6,006 bases of DNA from contig DCIO01000090.1 of assembly GCA_002315885.1 (NCBI GenBank), positions 1-6,006 on the forward strand. Direction: 5' to 3'. Made by a program: the position numbers and the translations under genes. The notes under the pieces are model-generated. The model was not told the DNA's origin, made no database searches, and worked only from the letters and a program-made list of their open reading frames with translations. The first letter of the stretch is position 1. Every line of letters begins with the position of its first letter. The DNA comes from Lentisphaeria bacterium UBA1724 (GTDB lineage Bacteria > Verrucomicrobiota > Lentisphaeria > Oligosphaerales > Oligosphaeraceae). Shown here piece after piece: positions 1 to 5,945 of this stretch.

Positions 1-26
1 TCCTATAAGTCCTATAAGTCCTATGG
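1..26. repeat. 9-bp tandem repeat, TCCTATAAG x ~2.7
   Basis: Two perfect copies of TCCTATAAG are followed by a partial third copy that diverges to TCCTATGG. The array begins at the first base, so its left end lies outside the window. Read on the minus strand the unit is CTTATAGGA. Because the period is nine bases, each unit keeps frame and repeats a TAG stop. The first of those stops (23-21) closes the possible decayed reading frame described at 21-218. The unit occurs nowhere else in the window. Function is unknown; it could be an intergenic microsatellite or part of a dispersed intergenic repeat family. Confidence 0.8.
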
Positions 27-218
27 TTTCAGCATGGTAATCGGAGCCACAAAAACGCCATCCGGACTATTTCATTCGGTTAAATTCTCATAGACTGCGC
101 CTTTCCCGATGGTGGGGACGCCGGCGGCCTTAATAAACGATACGTAAATCATGGAGGAAATCTTCCATCTAATCCGGAATATACCGTTTTTATCACACGA
201 ATTCGGCGGAATCTTTGC
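21..218 (-). pseudogene. Possible decayed 3' end of a protein gene, unidentified
   Basis: Read on the minus strand, one frame is open from 218 down to a TAG at 23-21 except for a single TGA at 74-72. The downstream half reads like a real protein end: KAAGVPTIGKGAVYENLTE, the TGA, then NSPDGVFVAPITMLKP and stop. Around KAAGVPTIGKG the codons end mostly in G or C, as in the intact genes here. Farther upstream the frame is AT-richer, and a second frame (RYIPD, stop, MEDFLHDLR) also looks protein-like. That would fit accumulated frameshifts and stops. No start codon with a ribosome site was found and no family was recognised. Alternative: this is plain intergenic DNA with a chance open frame, which a 65-codon stretch does not rule out. 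Confidence 0.33.
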
Positions 219-239
219 CTAAGACATTATCTTTTCCCC

Positions 240-287
240 ATGACAACAATTTCCACGTCTTTTTTTATGAATTGGGTTAATTAAAAT
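240..287 (+). promoter_or_regulatory. AT-rich leader with candidate promoters for the MBL hydrolase
   Basis: This is the most AT-rich part of the window and lies just upstream of the gene starting at 302. ATGACA at 240-245 matches five of six bases of a sigma-70 -35 box. It is followed at 17 bp by TTTTAT (263-268), a weak -10 box. A second -10-like hexamer, TAAAAT (282-287), has no clear -35 partner and lies very close to the ribosome site. The call is by pattern only, and the choice between the two is open. Confidence 0.3.
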
Positions 288-288
288 T

Positions 289-293
289 AGGAA
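289..293 (+). promoter_or_regulatory. Shine-Dalgarno site of the MBL hydrolase
   Basis: AGGAA lies 8 bases before the ATG at 302. This supports that codon as the start. It also argues against the out-of-frame ATG at 306, which has no well-spaced site of its own. Confidence 0.7.
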
Positions 294-301
294 CAACGAT
301 A

Positions 302-1144
302 ATGCGTGTCAAGATTTTGGGTTCAGCGGCGGCGGAGTGCATCCCCGCGCTTTTCTGTGAATGCGATACCTGCACATACGCACGCGAGCACGGTGGCAAG
401 GACATCCGCAAGCGCACGGCATATCTTTTGGACGACGACGTCCTGGTGGATTTTGGTCCAGACATCTTCAACCAGTTCCTGGCATACCACATTGACGAGC
501 GGAAGATCAACCGTCTCTTCTTCACCCACTCCCATGGCGACCACCTGAATACGCTGGATTTGGTCTGGCGCCGCAAGGGCTACAGTCTGGTCACTAAGAC
601 GCTGCAGGTTTACGGCGATATGGAGGTCCTTACACGGATGTTCCGTGAGTGGCCCAGCCAGGAAAGCCAGCCCATTTCCCTGGAACAGCTCCACATGGAA
701 TACCATACACTCTTTGCCGGTGATACGGTGAAGGAGTCCGACCTGGAAGTCCTGGCACTGCCCGCCGACCACTCCCCCCGTGAAAAACCCCTGAACTACG
801 TCTTCACACGAAACGGCAAATCCCTCCTGATCGCCAATGACACGGGGTATTTCCCCAAATACTCCTGGGAACTGCTGGCGGGGAAAAAACTAGACGCCGT
901 CATCGCGGATTGCACGGGCGGGATCTCTCCCGTGTATGGGCACAATATCCACGGCCACATGGGCGCTTTCACCGATGAAGCGGTCCGCACACGGCTCATT
1001 GAAATGGGATGCATCACGGAGAAAACGCCTTTCATCATCAATCACTTCTCCCACAACGCCCACTCCCTGCACCACGAGATGGTTGCTCTGATGGAACCCA
1101 AGGGCATCACCGTGGGCTACGATGGATTGGAACTCGAATTGTGA
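302..1144 (+). CDS. MBL-fold metallo-hydrolase, PhnP-like subfamily
   Basis: A 280-residue cytoplasmic protein without signal peptide or membrane segment. The metallo-beta-lactamase signature THSHGDH is at residues 75-81 and gives His76, His78, Asp80 and His81. Further likely metal ligands are His157 (ADHS), Asp180 (ANDTG) and His248 (NHFSHN). These fit a two-metal hydrolase. Near the N-terminus, CECDTC (Cys19, Cys21, Cys24) resembles the structural zinc-binding cysteines of PhnP, the phosphoribosyl cyclic phosphodiesterase of C-P lyase pathways. The C-terminal YDG also fits that subfamily. Known family members cleave phosphodiester or related bonds. No phn genes are nearby, so the actual substrate cannot be named and the symbol phnP is not applied. 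It stands alone on its strand and ends 2 bp from the stop of the convergent serine hydrolase gene. The start is supported by AGGAA 8 bases upstream. Family placement is firm; function is open. Confidence 0.92.
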   Translation: MRVKILGSAAAECIPALFCECDTCTYAREHGGKDIRKRTAYLLDDDVLVDFGPDIFNQFLAYHIDERKINRLFFTHSHGDHLNTLDLVWRRKGYSLVTKTLQVYGDMEVLTRMFREWPSQESQPISLEQLHMEYHTLFAGDTVKESDLEVLALPADHSPREKPLNYVFTRNGKSLLIANDTGYFPKYSWELLAGKKLDAVIADCTGGISPVYGHNIHGHMGAFTDEAVRTRLIEMGCITEKTPFIINHFSHNAHSLHHEMVALMEPKGITVGYDGLELEL

Positions 1145-1146
1145 TG

Positions 1147-2229
1147 CTAGAGAACAGAGTGTGTGAAGATCCGCCGGATTTCTTCCTTCATCGGTTGGAG
1201 GACTCTGGCGGATAATTTATTTTTCACGAATGCATACACAGTGCCTGTGGATTGGTCGAGCATGATTTCGGAACCGCCGTGTCCCTGGTGTCCGAAGAAT
1301 GCGCCACGGTCGGGTTCTTTCCCAAGCAGCAGATAGCCATATCCGAAAATTGTCCAGTATTCGTTCAGATTTTCGGAGGGAATGGGCTCGTCTTTGGGAC
1401 GCTGGAGTCGCGTTGCCTCGTAGAGCATATTTTGTGAAATCAGCTTCCCCTGCAGGAGCGCCGCACCGAATTTTGCCAGGCCCCGGGCATTGCTGAGGCA
1501 GTTGAATGCGGGCATGCAGGCGGCGCGAATACAGCGCAGGCGCAGTGCATTTGTCAGGGGATCCAGGAAAGTCTGCCGTGGTGGCAGAAACGGCGCCAAA
1601 TCAGGTCCATTGACCACCTGCCCCAGGCGGAATTCCTGGTGGGCAGGAATTCCGAAGAAGGTATCGTTGTCTATGCCCAGAGGCGCCAGGAGCTTATCGT
1701 GGAAGAGCGCGGGGAGGGATTTGCCTGTGGCGCGAGAGAGGGTCTCCCCCAGCAGCCAGGAGTAGTTCATCGCCTGGTAGCGGGTCCGTGTGCCGGGAAC
1801 CCACAAGGGCTTCCGTTCCGCAATGCGACTGCACATCAAATCCCAGTCCGCCAATTCCTCGGGATTCGCGGGTTGCGGCATGATGTGCATCCCCGAGGTG
1901 TGGGTCAGGATATGCCGCAGAGTCACCCCACGGCGCTCTTCCGCACCGAATGCGGGCCAGACTTCCGCCAAAGGCATATCCAACCCAACCACATTCTCCT
2001 CCACCAGCATCAACGCCAGCGTACTGAATAGCGCCTTCCCCGCAGAAAATACCGGGAAAAGCGCATCCGCACTCATGGGACGCGTCCTGGCTTCGTCACA
2101 ATACCCGCCATAGCATTCCGCCTGAACCGCGCCGTCTCTCCATATCACGCATTGGACGCCCAGTTCGTCACCCGACGATACATGCCGATCCAGGATTTCC
2201 TGGACCGCGTTTTGATAGGCGGGAATCAT
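1147..2229 (-). CDS. Beta-lactamase-family (class C / EstB-like) serine hydrolase
   Basis: A 360-residue protein with the marks of the serine beta-lactamase/penicillin-binding fold. The nucleophile motif SxxK is Ser62-Ala-Gly-Lys65. The second motif is Tyr151-Gln-Ala153, in a YQAMNYSWLLGE context typical of esterase-like members, where the usual Asn of YxN is replaced by Ala. The supporting motif LTHTSGM lies at 108-114, and GHQGHGGS at 313-320 supplies the HxG/KTG-equivalent strand. Known relatives include class C enzymes, D-amino peptidases and EstB-type esterases. The YxA form suggests an esterase or peptidase rather than antibiotic resistance. No signal peptide is present, so it is probably cytosolic, unlike true beta-lactamases. 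Its ATG overlaps the stop of the upstream small membrane protein gene (ATGA at 2229-2226). It has no strong ribosome site of its own, so translation is probably coupled. Its stop faces the MBL gene 2 bp away. Substrate unknown. Confidence 0.92.
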   Translation of the reverse strand: MIPAYQNAVQEILDRHVSSGDELGVQCVIWRDGAVQAECYGGYCDEARTRPMSADALFPVFSAGKALFSTLALMLVEENVVGLDMPLAEVWPAFGAEERRGVTLRHILTHTSGMHIMPQPANPEELADWDLMCSRIAERKPLWVPGTRTRYQAMNYSWLLGETLSRATGKSLPALFHDKLLAPLGIDNDTFFGIPAHQEFRLGQVVNGPDLAPFLPPRQTFLDPLTNALRLRCIRAACMPAFNCLSNARGLAKFGAALLQGKLISQNMLYEATRLQRPKDEPIPSENLNEYWTIFGYGYLLLGKEPDRGAFFGHQGHGGSEIMLDQSTGTVYAFVKNKLSARVLQPMKEEIRRIFTHSVL

Positions 2230-2528
2230 TTGCCGATATAGCCCAGATCCCGGGCCGCCCAGGCAATCATCGCAAGCATAATCGCCACGAAAATCGTTCC
2301 GAAAATCGCGTACCAGAAATTCTTGCTACGGCAGAGCCGTCCCAATGGCGTATCGCGGTTTTCTTCTTCCAGCTGCGCCAGGAGTTCCTGCTTCCGGATC
2401 TCGCACTCCAAACGCTTGAGTTGTTCAGGAGAAAGCTCACGCTTCTTCTCTTCGGAGAGAGTGGGCATCTCGGCGTTAATGGCTTCTGCGTTCTTGTCGT
2501 TCAGTTGTTCAGCGGGGTCCTGGCTCAT
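2226..2528 (-). CDS. Small single-pass membrane protein with charged helical N-domain
   Basis: A 100-residue protein of unrecognised family. Residues 1-24 are polar and acidic. Residues 25-58 are rich in Glu, Lys, Arg and Leu (EEKKRELSPEQLKRLECEIR and onward) and should form an amphipathic helix or short coiled coil. Residues 71-91 (FWYAIFGTIFVAIMLAMIAW) form one hydrophobic segment, followed by a nine-residue tail. Basic residues just before the segment (GRLCRSK) suggest the N-terminal part faces the cytoplasm, giving a tail-anchored-like layout. The start is well supported: GGAGG at 2540-2536 lies 7 bases upstream. It overlaps the serine hydrolase gene by four bases and should be co-translated with it. 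It may anchor or scaffold that enzyme at the membrane; this is inference from gene order only. Confidence 0.8.
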   Translation of the reverse strand: MSQDPAEQLNDKNAEAINAEMPTLSEEKKRELSPEQLKRLECEIRKQELLAQLEEENRDTPLGRLCRSKNFWYAIFGTIFVAIMLAMIAWAARDLGYIGK

Positions 2529-2535
2529 CGTGTAT

Positions 2536-2540
2536 CCTCC
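2536..2540 (-). promoter_or_regulatory. Strong Shine-Dalgarno site for the small membrane protein
   Basis: On the minus strand this reads GGAGG, 7 bases before the ATG at 2528-2526. It is the only strong ribosome site of the minus-strand pair, consistent with coupling of the second gene through the ATGA overlap. Confidence 0.75.
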
Positions 2541-2571
2541 GATGAATAAGTGGAAATGGTTTTGAGTCTAA

Positions 2572-2577
2572 TATAAT
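2572..2577 (+). promoter_or_regulatory. Candidate -10 box (TATAAT) for the secreted glycosidase gene
   Basis: A perfect TATAAT sits in the divergent intergenic region, inside an AT-rich patch. No convincing -35 hexamer lies 16-18 bp upstream; the sequence there reads about AGTGGA. That may mean an activator-dependent promoter or a non-canonical -35. Transcription would begin near 2584, leaving a leader of roughly 70 or 115 bases depending on the start codon. Read on the other strand, TATATT at 2575-2570 could serve the minus-strand operon, so the two promoters may overlap. Confidence 0.45.
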
Positions 2578-2654
2578 GCCTTGCGCTTTTTTCTGTTCCG
2601 TACCTTTCCCCTAGAGGCAGTGTATGCCAAAATCTACTTGGGGAAGATTACATT

Positions 2655-5600
2655 ATGAAGAAGTCATTCTCCCCCGTTCACCCACATGGAGTTCCGACCA
2701 TGAAGAACCTCGCTACACGCATTTTCGCGCTTTCGCTTTTCGTCCTAGCCTTCGTCGCCACCGCAAACTTGCTGAAGAACCCCAGCTTCGCCGACAAGAA
2801 GGGGTGGGTGCTACAGCCCGCGAGTAATATTGTCGTTGACGAAAATGGTGTGGCGAGCCTGACTGCGGGAGAGACCCGCACCTACCTCCAGCAGGTCGAT
2901 ACTCCGCTGGTGAATGGCATGGAATACCTCTTCACGGTGGATTATCGCAGTGACGACGCCACCAAGGGGCTGGTCTATCTGGAAAAATCGGATCCCTGGC
3001 ATGGCGGGAACATCTCCGTCAAGGGCGCCCCCCAGTGGCAGACCGCATCCTTCCGCTTCAAGGCACAGAACGAGAGAGGCAAATATTACGCGGTGCTTTC
3101 CACGGATCCCAATGCCCAGGGCGTCATGCAATACCGCAATCCCGAAATCACGCTGATTGAGGATTGCATCCCGAGCTACAAGGCCAATGCGGTGAATCTC
3201 CTGCAGAATCCCTCTTTCGCGGATGACGGCCGTGGCTGGAGTCGCAGCGCCACCAGTGATGTCACGGTGCTGGACAATGGCATTGTGCGCATGAGTGGCG
3301 ATGCGGAGAAGCGTGTCTATCTGCTTCAGCATGACCTGGAGTTCATTCCCAGCGGTCACTACGTCTTCTCGGTCTTCTTCCGCGGCACCCCCGGTCTCAA
3401 GGCGCAATTCTATCTCGAGCGCGGCGTTCCCGCACACACCGCTATCCAGGATATCTATCCCTCCGAAGACTGGCAGCTGTGCACCTTTGATTTTACCGCC
3501 AAGCCCGGAAACAACTACTACGCCGTACTCTCCATTCCCAAAGGCGAAAGCGGCGAAGTGGAATTCACCCGCCCCATCATCGAATTCCAGGCGGGGACTC
3601 TCCTCAACGGCAATTTCCAGGCCATGGCGACGGCATGGGATTTCACCAACGCATCTATCCACGACTTCTCCGATGCCAAATACGGCCTCTCCGTGGAACT
3701 GGATGGCCGTGAAGAAAATGCATCCATCCGCCAGGGTGGACTGACCATAACGAAGGGAAAAATCTACCGCCTGGCCTACGATGTCCGTGGCGGCACCGAC
3801 AAGAAATACACCGACATCCAGGGCGCCACCTGGTCACGCATCGCCGTGCTGGACGACCAGGGACAGGTCATCCCAGAATGCGCGGGCTGGCGGGACTGCT
3901 TCGCCACCTGGCAGCACAAGGAAGTCACCTTCGTAGCACAGAAGGACATGTTCGTCTCTCTGCAAGGCGAACTCAAAGACCCCGGCGTGGTCTACTTCGA
4001 CAACATCTCCTTCAGCGAGACCCAATCCGAACTGCCACTGCTGGAAATCGTCCTGGACGCGCCCTTCAGCTACCACAATGGCGTCATCGTTGGCGATGGC
4101 GCCACGGATTTCTCATGTGCAGTCTACTCCGCCCTACGCGGCCAGCAACTCGTAATCTCCTTCAATGGAGAAGAACGCAGCTACCCAGGCGACCTGGATG
4201 TGGTCTTGCTCAACTTCGCCGTTCCCGAAAAACTCGGCACCACGCCCATCGAAGCGAAATTATTGGACGACAAGGGCAACATCCTCGCCACTGCCACCCT
4301 GCCCTTCACTGTGCGCCCCAAGCAACCGCGTTCCTTCTTCTTTGACCAGGACAAGGTCTTCCACATTGACGGCAAGCCCGTCTTCCCCGTGATGTCCTGG
4401 GGCAACCGTGGCGACCTACCCACGGCTGACGCCATGAAAGCCCAGGCGGCGATGGGCTTCAACCTGATGCTCTGCACCACACACACCATCGAGTCCGTGG
4501 CCGAAAATGGCATGATGGCGATGGTGCAAATGCCCAGCACACTCTTCCGGGATTGCGATGACCAGGAAATCCTCCCCGCTCTCAAAGGCGTGGCACAGGA
4601 ATACATCCCCCTCAAAGACCACCCATCCCTGGCGGCATGGTTCCTGGTGGACGAACCCGCCTGGCGCGGCGAATCCGTCACGCAATTCCACAAGGCATAC
4701 CGCCGTCTCCTGGAATACATTGACGACACCCGCCCCGTCTTCCTGAACGAAGCACCCCGCGGTACCATTGAGAACATCCGCCCATACTCCCTGGCTTGTG
4801 ATGTCTATGGCGTGGACATCTACCCCATTCCCGGTCCCAACACACACTCCGACCTGGAAGACAAGATGGCATCCTCCGTTGGCAAATACACCGACATCTG
4901 CCAGGAAGTCGTGCGCGGACAGAAGCCCGTCTGGATGACTCTGCAGGGCTTCGCCTGGGGCGCATTCAACAACGCCACCGAAGTCATCTACCCCACCCGC
5001 CAGGAATCACGCTTCATGGCGTACGACTCCTTCGCCCACGGCGCCATGGGACTCGTCTACTGGGGGCTGGAGCTGGGTTCCACACAGAATGACAAATTCG
5101 TCCAGGACCTGACGGATGTCATCCACGAAGTGCTGTCGGTCAGCGCAATTCTCATCGCCCCCAACGCCACCCAGGATCTCCCCACCGCCAGCAAGAAAGA
5201 GCTGCTGGTCTGCAAGAAATCCAACGAAGCCGGAACGCTGTGGATTATCCTCAACGAAACCGACAAGGCATGCAAGGCAACCATCACGGGAGAGTTCCCA
5301 AAGACCCTCCAGGTGTTGAGCGAAAACCGCACCGTCAACGTGAAAGACGATGGCTCGTTCCGGGACGAATTCCCCGCCTACAGCGTACATGTCTATTTTG
5401 ATGCCGCAAAGCCCCTCCCCGCGCCCCTGAAAATGCCCGCCACAAAGCGCCTCACGGAGCGCGTGGAGCTCCCCCAGGATTACAGAAAAGCCAACTGGAT
5501 CTGGTATCCAGGACTGGAGAAGACTGACAACGCCCAGGCAATCTTCCGGATTCCCGTGAAGGTCGAGCAGCCCCTGGAACACGCCGTCTTGCAGGTAGCC

Positions 5601-5945
5601 GCGGATGACGCATTCGTCTGCACCATCAACGGCAAGGAAGTCATGCGCCAGAAGGACTGGTCCTGCGTCTGGACACTGGATATCGCAAAATTCCTCCAGC
5701 CCGGGGACAACGAAATCCTCCTCCAGGGCATCGACCTCTTCAAGGCACCCTGCGGCATTCTCTTCGCGCTGGGACTCTCCGATGGACGGATGATTCTCTC
5801 CGACGGCTCCATCGAATGCCGTGCTCCCAAGACCTCCGAGTGGATTCCCGCAAAAGTCCTGGCGCCCTTCGGCGGAAGACCATGGGTGCTCCCAGACGCC
5901 ATCCCCTACACCAAACCCACCCTGGAAATCCTGGAACTACAGTAG
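2655..5945 (+). CDS. Secreted multi-domain glycoside hydrolase-like protein (CBM-like domains, TIM barrel)
   Basis: 1096 residues from the ATG at 2655. The ATG at 2700 (residue 16) is probably the true start: it has GGAG 8 bases upstream and gives a standard signal peptide, with hydrophobic core ALSLFVLAFV and cleavage after VATA (Ala37/Asn38). The 2655 start has only GGGGAAG and adds an odd 15-residue extension.

Mature order: two related jelly-roll domains (about 38-170 and 179-312), each starting NLLxNPSFAD as in CBM4/9-like modules; a third, more divergent one (314-455); an Ig-like sandwich (462-555); a TIM barrel (560-830); a beta-domain (845-916); and a C-terminal sandwich from ANWIWYPG (946) to about 1080, resembling alpha-L-rhamnosidase accessory domains.

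In the barrel, AWFLVDEP gives Glu667 as acid/base candidate on strand 4. On strand 7 (PVWMTLQGF) a clan-A nucleophile Glu would be expected, but Gln764 is there. Probable role: binding and cleaving an extracellular polysaccharide. Substrate and GH family are not assignable, and loss of catalysis is possible. Confidence 0.88.
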   Translation: MKKSFSPVHPHGVPTMKNLATRIFALSLFVLAFVATANLLKNPSFADKKGWVLQPASNIVVDENGVASLTAGETRTYLQQVDTPLVNGMEYLFTVDYRSDDATKGLVYLEKSDPWHGGNISVKGAPQWQTASFRFKAQNERGKYYAVLSTDPNAQGVMQYRNPEITLIEDCIPSYKANAVNLLQNPSFADDGRGWSRSATSDVTVLDNGIVRMSGDAEKRVYLLQHDLEFIPSGHYVFSVFFRGTPGLKAQFYLERGVPAHTAIQDIYPSEDWQLCTFDFTAKPGNNYYAVLSIPKGESGEVEFTRPIIEFQAGTLLNGNFQAMATAWDFTNASIHDFSDAKYGLSVELDGREENASIRQGGLTITKGKIYRLAYDVRGGTDKKYTDIQGATWSRIAVLDDQGQVIPECAGWRDCFATWQHKEVTFVAQKDMFVSLQGELKDPGVVYFDNISFSETQSELPLLEIVLDAPFSYHNGVIVGDGATDFSCAVYSALRGQQLVISFNGEERSYPGDLDVVLLNFAVPEKLGTTPIEAKLLDDKGNILATATLPFTVRPKQPRSFFFDQDKVFHIDGKPVFPVMSWGNRGDLPTADAMKAQAAMGFNLMLCTTHTIESVAENGMMAMVQMPSTLFRDCDDQEILPALKGVAQEYIPLKDHPSLAAWFLVDEPAWRGESVTQFHKAYRRLLEYIDDTRPVFLNEAPRGTIENIRPYSLACDVYGVDIYPIPGPNTHSDLEDKMASSVGKYTDICQEVVRGQKPVWMTLQGFAWGAFNNATEVIYPTRQESRFMAYDSFAHGAMGLVYWGLELGSTQNDKFVQDLTDVIHEVLSVSAILIAPNATQDLPTASKKELLVCKKSNEAGTLWIILNETDKACKATITGEFPKTLQVLSENRTVNVKDDGSFRDEFPAYSVHVYFDAAKPLPAPLKMPATKRLTERVELPQDYRKANWIWYPGLEKTDNAQAIFRIPVKVEQPLEHAVLQVAADDAFVCTINGKEVMRQKDWSCVWTLDIAKFLQPGDNEILLQGIDLFKAPCGILFALGLSDGRMILSDGSIECRAPKTSEWIPAKVLAPFGGRPWVLPDAIPYTKPTLEILELQ
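2688..2691 (+). promoter_or_regulatory. Shine-Dalgarno site favouring the ATG at 2700
   Basis: GGAG lies 8 bases before ATG 2700, inside the reading frame opened by ATG 2655. With translation from 2700 the protein begins MKNLATRIFALSLFVLAFVA, a textbook signal peptide. This favours 2700 over 2655 as the start of the large gene (1081 residues). Confidence 0.6.
2766..3590 (+). repeat. Duplicated CBM-like domain inside the secreted protein
   Basis: Two protein-level repeats are visible. The first runs from residue 38 (NLLKNPSFADKKGW, then VVDENGVASL, TYLQQ, YYAVLSTDPNAQG). The second runs from residue 181 (NLLQNPSFADDGRGW, then VLDNGIVRMS, VYLLQHD, YYAVLSIPKGESG). The order and spacing of these blocks match along about 135 residues, so this is a tandem domain duplication. 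The DNA of the two copies has diverged well, so it is old. A third jelly roll (TLLNGNFQAMATAWDF) is more distant. Confidence 0.75.

Noticed and set aside
323..772. 149-codon minus-strand frame inside the MBL gene
   Set aside because: The sense strand carries a full set of MBL metal ligands; the antisense translation matches nothing recognisable.
1639..2031. 130-codon plus-strand frame opposite the serine hydrolase
   Set aside because: It is antisense to a gene with intact SxxK, Tyr and HGG motifs and has no ribosome site or family pattern.
1147..2229. Serine hydrolase as an antibiotic-resistance beta-lactamase
   Set aside because: There is no export signal, and the YxN motif is YxA as in esterase-like members, so resistance is not supported.
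2581..2600. Run of six T (2587-2592) in the divergent intergenic region as a terminator
   Set aside because: No GC-rich inverted repeat precedes the T-run on the + strand, and no gene ends there on either strand.
2811..3662. Long open frame of 283 codons on the minus strand inside the secreted protein gene
   Set aside because: It lies antisense to a well-supported coding region with clear domains. High third-position GC commonly leaves long antisense frames open, and the translation shows no recognisable motif.
4181..5902. Several antisense frames of 140-198 codons across the barrel and C-terminal region
   Set aside because: They overlap each other and the real gene, lack ribosome sites and have low-complexity, Arg/Ser-rich or Gly-rich translations typical of shadows.
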